DNA of 64,000 nucleotides from Podospora pseudoanserina (lineage: Eukaryota; Ascomycota; Sordariomycetes; Sordariales; Podosporaceae): the NCBI RefSeq assembly GCF_035222485.1, contig NC_085921.1, positions 3,720,001 through 3,784,000 of the forward strand, written 5' to 3'. A program made the position numbers and the translations under genes. The notes under the pieces are model-generated. The model was not told the DNA's origin. It searched no databases and saw only the letters and a program-made list of their open reading frames with translations. Positions 59,013 through 64,000 of the stretch are shown piece by piece. Position 1 is the first letter of the stretch, and each line of letters begins with the position of its first letter.

Positions 59013-61496
59013 CTGAATACGTGGTTATTGAAATTTTGTCAATCTCGGCAGAACGTTGCGGTGGGGGTAAAAAGCAAGTGTCGCGATAAAAAAAGAGACG
59101 GCCTGTGAGCAATGCGAATTTCCCGATTCGCCGCGAGTATATCGATTGTGAAATGGTCTCCGCCGACGAGACCAATGGAGCAGGAGACAGGAGATGGGGA
59201 TGCGGTCATACCTGATCACGGCCGGCGGTGCGACGCAGAAAGAAACAGCTGAGCAAGACGAGGGAGTCTGGAGCGTCTGGAATTATCTGGCGCGGCGCAT
59301 TCGGGCCCAACTCTGCTCCCGTCGACCCGTTGCTATGCTGCTATGCTACCGTGCGGGTTGCGAGAGCAGCAACGAGAGCTGGAGGTTTGGGCAGCTTCTA
59401 TTTGAAATGTCGGGTGGGCGCAAAAGATGTTTTTAGCGGACGGGACGGGAAACAAGTTCAAGGGCTGACGGGTTGTCCTCGTCGTCGGGCCTGGGCCTTT
59501 TGCCTTTGTTTTGTGAGTCTTGGGGATTGTGATGTCGGGCGGTTGCCGAGGTGCGCTCAAATCGTGATCAGCAGGGAATGACGATGCTTGAGCTCGACGA
59601 GTCTACACAAAAAGGAGGGGAGAGCCGGACCGGGGTTTTAAGACGTAATGCCGTCCCACGCCGGCGCTGCCAAGATCTGATTGGAACCTGGAGGAATGTG
59701 TCTTCCTTCTTGTTTTGGGTCCGAGAGGGATGTGATGGGCATATCTATTTGGACTTTTTGTATCATACAAATGCGCCGACCGTCCGACCCTTTTAAGCTA
59801 TCCCCTCCCTTTCCTTCTAGTAATCTACCCTTCGTGCAGTCAGTCAGTGAGCGAGCATTGAGGCCACCCCTGACCAGACTGCTGTGCATGGCCGTGGCGG
59901 CGGCTCGGCACCAGCCAAAGCAGGAACTGGAAGACTCGGTACATGATGTTTAACAGGTTTTTGGCGTGACAAAGTCAAGTGATGTTGAGTGGGCAAAAGC
60001 CCGCTAGGCCAAGTTTCCCGGCTGATGGACGAGCAGAGACCCCTCCTTCTTTGATCCCTCGACCCTCGACCCCTAACTGTCCGTGAGAAGGGAAGAGGAG
60101 CTCAAGCTGGAACCGGGCATGCCCGATTTGTCTGTCTCTGCGACATGTGCGAGATTCAAAGACACAGGGACGGCAAGCGATTGGTGCGATCCAGCCATTG
60201 TGTTGCATAAGTCACTGTCTCTGCCCAAGCTTCCCAATGGTGGGGTTGTGACCGACAAGGGGCAGTCACAGTCAGGCAGCTTACAAGCTGGTTGCTTTTA
60301 TTTGGGTCTTTTTGTTGAGATTTTGAAATGCTGGATCACTAGTATTATCTTTGTTGTAATGTTTGCGGACTTACATCAGCCGATAGAGGGTAAACAATGG
60401 TGGCTGGATATAAGGTGATGGTGATAGCCTGATGTGCCCCTCACCAGTCACATTGAGATACGGCACTCTCAGACGAGCTGGCCGGACTATTTTTGAAGGG
60501 ATGAAACCAATACCCCTGAGATGAGCCGTTCGTATCAACTACAGCCCAAAGAATTCCCGTGTACAGTGAGGCAGGTGATCCTTCCCGTCAGGAGTAAGGC
60601 GCACATAAATTGAGGGACCAGATGTTTTCTGGAAGTCTGCGAACTGTGTACCAAATGTCACGTTCAACAGGTGCTATCTGAACATCTTCGTAAGGGTACT
60701 GACATTCCCCCCCTGTCAGCCGCCGCGCCAGCTTCGCGGACGGTCATTTCCTTTTGCTTTAATTCTCTATGCGACCAGGCATCACACAAATCAGGGTCTC
60801 GGTATGCTCGGCGCCGCAACCACGCGAGTGGCTTACGTAGCTGTTGTCTTTAACCACTGGGGCACGTATAGCGTTTTACTTCATGGGTTCTGCCTGGCAG
60901 GTAACATCATAAAATCCAGGTCTCTTCAGACTTGCGACAGCGCTGTTCTGGGAGATGAAGCTGACCGATGTTGAACATAGTGTAAGTGGGATACGTCACC
61001 AAGTGAAATTGCTAGGATGCCTAGCTAAAGACTAATGCCGAGTCGAGACTCTATTCTTGGGCTTGTTTGCTTTGTCGAATATCTGGGCCCCAGTTACATA
61101 TCCCAAGCAAACCGCTCCCGTGACTGACAGTCCGGCGGTCTCGGAGCAGGGTCGACCGGAGCCGGCTTACTCCACCCCGGGCCCGGGTCTGGGGGAATGG
61201 TGGAGATCGACCCGGGCTCAGTGGTGATTGGTTGAACCGTCCCAAGCCGTCGAGCCAAGCCCAAAGCACTGACCTCCGGCGACCCAAAAGCTCAATTGAA
61301 CCACGTGACCGAGCTTCCAACAGCTGCCAGGCTCAGAAAAAGTTATCGCGACTCCAAATCGCCCAGCTACCCGGCCGATGAGAAGGAGGAGAGGGGACCG
61401 CCGCCGCACGACATAGCCACCACACCTCCGACCCCATTCCCGACGACGTCCACCCACTTTCTCTTGTCGGTCATTTCAGTCTAACCCTCCGTCAAA
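59013..61496. other. Upstream region between the Ser/Pro-rich gene and mL58
   Basis: About 2.5 kb between divergent genes. The first 200 bp probably include the missing 5' exon of the left-hand gene. The rest has only short frames with no domain character. Confidence 0.45.
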
Positions 61497-62180
61497 ATGG
61501 AAGCAACCCTCTCCCGCCCAGCAGCTCGCTGCTGCTGTCTCCTCAAGACCACCACCCCTTCCACATCACGACTCCTCCCCCTCCCAAGTAACCAGCAACA
61601 AACCCGCCAAAAGTCCACCCGCGCCCGCCACAAAGCCTCCCTCAACATCCCCCCCCACCCCTCCTTCCTCTCCAACCCACCAACATCATCCCAGACAGGA
61701 TCAACAACCCTAATCTTCAACCCCCCCTCCTCCGCCCCCTCCGTCTTCCAGACCCCCTTCAAGTTCCTCCCCAAATCCGACCCCCGCCGCCGCGCCACCC
61801 TCGCCAAGAATCTCTTCTCCTCCTCCGTCACCACAAACTTTGCCTCCCAGCCGGTAGACGTCTCCTCCCTCCCCACCATTTTCGACGACCGGTCCCCCGC
61901 CACGGCCCCCAAGAACCACTCCCTCACAAAAGAGGACGTCGAGGAGATGCGCCGGCTGCGTCTTGCCGACCCGATAAAGAACTCAGTCTTGAACCTGGCG
62001 AGGCAGTTTGGCTGCAGCGTCATGTTCGTCATGATGTGCGTCCAGGCCGGCAAGGAGCACAGAGACAAAGTTCACGTCGAGCCTCACGCGGCGGCGAGGG
62101 AGAGGTGGGGTCCCAAGAAGAGGCAGGCCAAGGAGGAGAGGAAGAGGAGGATGGAGATGTTGATGAGGGGAGAGATTTGA
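61497..62180 (+). CDS. MRPL20: Mitochondrial large-subunit ribosomal protein mL58 (fungal MRPL20)
   Basis: A single-exon protein of 227 residues with an Arg/Ser-rich mitochondrial presequence at the N-terminus. The fungal-specific MRP-L20 family is recognised by RQKSTRARHKASLNIPPHPS, TLIFNPPSSAPSVFQTPFKF, LPKSDPRRR, then LTKEDVEEMRRLRLADPIKN, FGCSVMFVMMC and the very basic tail RWGPKKRQAKEERKRRMEML. It would be a structural component of the mitochondrial large ribosomal subunit. The start is the first ATG, preceded by GTCAAA. Confidence 0.93.
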   Translation: MEATLSRPAARCCCLLKTTTPSTSRLLPLPSNQQQTRQKSTRARHKASLNIPPHPSFLSNPPTSSQTGSTTLIFNPPSSAPSVFQTPFKFLPKSDPRRRATLAKNLFSSSVTTNFASQPVDVSSLPTIFDDRSPATAPKNHSLTKEDVEEMRRLRLADPIKNSVLNLARQFGCSVMFVMMCVQAGKEHRDKVHVEPHAAARERWGPKKRQAKEERKRRMEMLMRGEI

Positions 62181-62790
62181 AAGCCTGGATCAAGGCAAAA
62201 TCAAAGCAAAATCAAGGGGTGTATATACAAAGAAAGCGAGGAGCCGGTTTCGAAAAAGGGTATCTTGACGGAATGTTTGTCTCATTGGGAGGAGGGGAAT
62301 GGAAGGAAGGGGAAATAGCATTTCTGTACGATAAGGACACATCACATGACTCTCTCTCTCTCTCTCTCTCTCTCTTGGTTGGGGATATACAAAAAAGGAG
62401 GCTTCACCTTTTCTGGGAATCATAGAAACGCGGAGACGACGAACCTTTGATACCACAATACGGGTTGAGTGGGTTGATGGGTGGATGGACGAGCAAGCAA
62501 AACATACCCCAGGGCGCAGGCAGTTGTAAAAACAAGCACAAAAATGTTCAAATGAGCAGCTCGGCCACGGCTGTCATCGTGCTGAATCAAATTTGTATAA
62601 TTCAGTAAATATACTTTGTACCAATGTGCCTCCCCTGGGTGCTGAATCACTTGCCGCGCTGGATACTACCACCTGTAGAGAGAGGTACTGTCAATCTCAC
62701 CCTGTGCACCACCGCCGCCCTTCCCCCAATGACAGCGCTGATATATAAATATCCCAGTCTCTAAATTAACAACGCAGTAATGCCCCCTTT
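62181..62790. other. Convergent 3' region of mL58 and the Cys-rich gene
   Basis: About 610 bp with no gene; contains a TC dinucleotide repeat. Confidence 0.5.
62351..62374. repeat. Dinucleotide microsatellite (TC)12
   Basis: Twelve perfect TC units in the 3' region of mL58. Confidence 0.9.
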
Positions 62791-64000
62791 TTATGCTGCC
62801 TCCTTCCCCTTGCCCTTATTTTTACCCTTCCAAGAACTAATACTGTCCTCATCCTTCCAATCGCTGGTCCCATGCCTGTCCAGCTCGTAATCACCCTGCC
62901 CAGGAATGACTCGCGAGCACCATCCACACCAACTCCTCCTCTTACCTTGAACCTCCCTTCCCAATACCTCACCCTTCAGCCTCTCCTCGTCCCATTCTGG
63001 CACGCAAGCCCCAACCTTGACCCTTTTGACCGAGATCTTCTTCATAACGCCCCCGATACCCTCGACTTCGTGTCTCACGTACCCAACCTTCATAGCTGGG
63101 GATGGCGTCCTGCGCATGTGGTCTGACCCTGAGCTCAAAAGTCCCCCCAAAGTATTAGAACCCGAGCCGCCTGTCGCATTGCTAGCCAAGCTACTGAGAC
63201 TAGCATTGCTGGCAGCAGATAGACCCGACGCCATCGTCGAAGTAGAAGCACTGCTATCACTTCTAGAACCGAGCCCTGCGCGAAGCCGGTCCTGTTGAAG
63301 CTGCTGGTCTGCCGCCTCCCGAGCGGCCTCGGCATCGTAGTCCGTTTCCTGCTCAACCTCACGGGCGCCGCAACACTGCGAGTTACGACCGCACTGGACC
63401 CCGCGATCACCATCACCGATACCCGTTCCTAAACCACTGAGGACATCGGTGTATTGGTTGCGCCACTTCCAGACGCTGCCACGGAAAACATGTGTTAGCA
63501 TGTGGAATATGTGACGGGAGCGTGTGCCAACTATACCTTTGGTAAGTGTTATCGTCGTTTCTGATAGACCTTCCGCACGGGAAACACAGCCAGACTCCAG
63601 AGGAGCCGCATTGGCAGATGGCGCGCTGCATATCATCCGAATCGATGCGGACCTCGGGGCACATTGGGGGCTTGACAAGCTGACCTAAGGGTGCCATGAC
63701 GCATTTGGTGCAGAGACGCCGATGTCGATCTCGGAGCACGATCTGAGCAGGTGGTTTGATAGCGCAATTCTGGTATTGATACAGTTAGGGGGTTGTTGCA
63801 GCGGTTAAGATCAAGCTTTGCGAACTCACCCTGCAAACGATTGTCCCACATCGTCGACAAGGTCCCACCATGTCTCGTGCACATTGCCCTGATTTGCCCT
63901 GGAAATCCGTCCTTGCGGAGGAATCTTGCCCGTAGTACCAGTTGGCAGAGCGCGCTCGAAAGCGTAGTGTGTCTTGCGGGTCAACAGTGACGTCTTCGAG
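62791..64000 (-). CDS. Cysteine-rich, probably zinc-binding protein of unknown function (5' end off window)
   Basis: Three exons are visible: 64000-63830, 63769-63537 and 63475-62791, joined in phase across introns of 60 and 61 nt (the second with a GCTAAC branch), giving 362 residues. Paired cysteines suggest treble-clef zinc sites: GPCRRCGTIVCRNCAIKPP, RLCTKC, AICQCGSSGVWLCFPCGR, and later GVQCGRNSQCCG and WCGWCS. The segment VWKWRNQYTDVLSGLGTGIG follows the cysteine cluster and looks conserved. A Ser-rich, disordered stretch lies around the middle. The C-terminus is basic (SWKGKNKGKGKEAA). The pattern resembles fungal B-box/FYVE-like hypothetical proteins, but I recognise no named family. 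The start codon is beyond the right edge. Confidence 0.8.

Overview
The window looks like an ordinary euchromatic stretch of a filamentous ascomycete chromosome, most likely Sordariomycetes and probably Sordariales. The evidence is short (about 48-79 nt) GT-AG introns with CTAAC/CTGAC-like branch sites, a Zn(II)2Cys6 regulator, a fungal rhodopsin-fold (PTH11-type) protein, DUF3405, KEX1, PAC1 and neutral trehalase genes, and large C/T-rich leaders. No prokaryotic, plasmid or viral genes, tRNA, rRNA or CRISPR array were found. All gene models were built by reading splice sites and checking that the reading phase closes across exons. Lengths quoted are for those spliced models.

Layout from left to right. 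The first 1.5 kb is the 5' part of a minus-strand gene that starts as a fungal rhodopsin-fold protein and runs in frame into what looks like the first helix of an MFS sugar transporter. Next come a six-exon Zn2Cys6 transcription factor (4.5-7.5 kb), a 4.9 kb gene-poor interval, an AROM/quinate-repressor-like protein (12.4-14.7 kb) and a class 1 dihydroorotate dehydrogenase (17.5-18.5 kb). From 18.7 to 38.3 kb lies a dense housekeeping block: SFM1 (Rps3 arginine methyltransferase), KEX1 (Golgi carboxypeptidase), DRE2 (Fe-S assembly), an STF2-like stress protein, FMT1 (mitochondrial formyltransferase), PAC1/LIS1 (dynein regulator), two uncharacterised low-complexity proteins in a divergent pair, PEX19 (peroxisome membrane biogenesis) and PTR2 (peptide uptake).

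From 38.3 to 46.1 kb there is almost no coding sequence except one small putative membrane protein. A DUF3405 type II membrane protein (46.1-48.5 kb) and neutral trehalase (50.5-53.0 kb) follow. From about 53.5 to 56.4 kb the base composition turns AT-rich and repetitive, with scattered copies of a TTGCAGCCGCT-like motif and a diverged array of about 31 bp units; this is the most accessory-looking part of the window. On its right flank lies a small, previously easy-to-miss coiled-coil coding region. The last part holds an uncharacterised Ser/Pro-rich protein, mitochondrial ribosomal protein mL58, and the 3' part of a cysteine-rich protein cut by the right edge.

The genes do not form a single pathway or cluster. 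Most unusual points: the rhodopsin-MFS fusion; loss of both ancestral catalytic signatures flanking an intact dehydroquinase site in the AROM-like protein; a start codon split by an intron in the STF2-like gene; an 18-nt exon in SFM1; apparent single-base frame breaks in two otherwise conserved genes (KEX1 and PEX19); and the AT-rich repeat island. I saw nothing that I could defend as a wholly new biological system.
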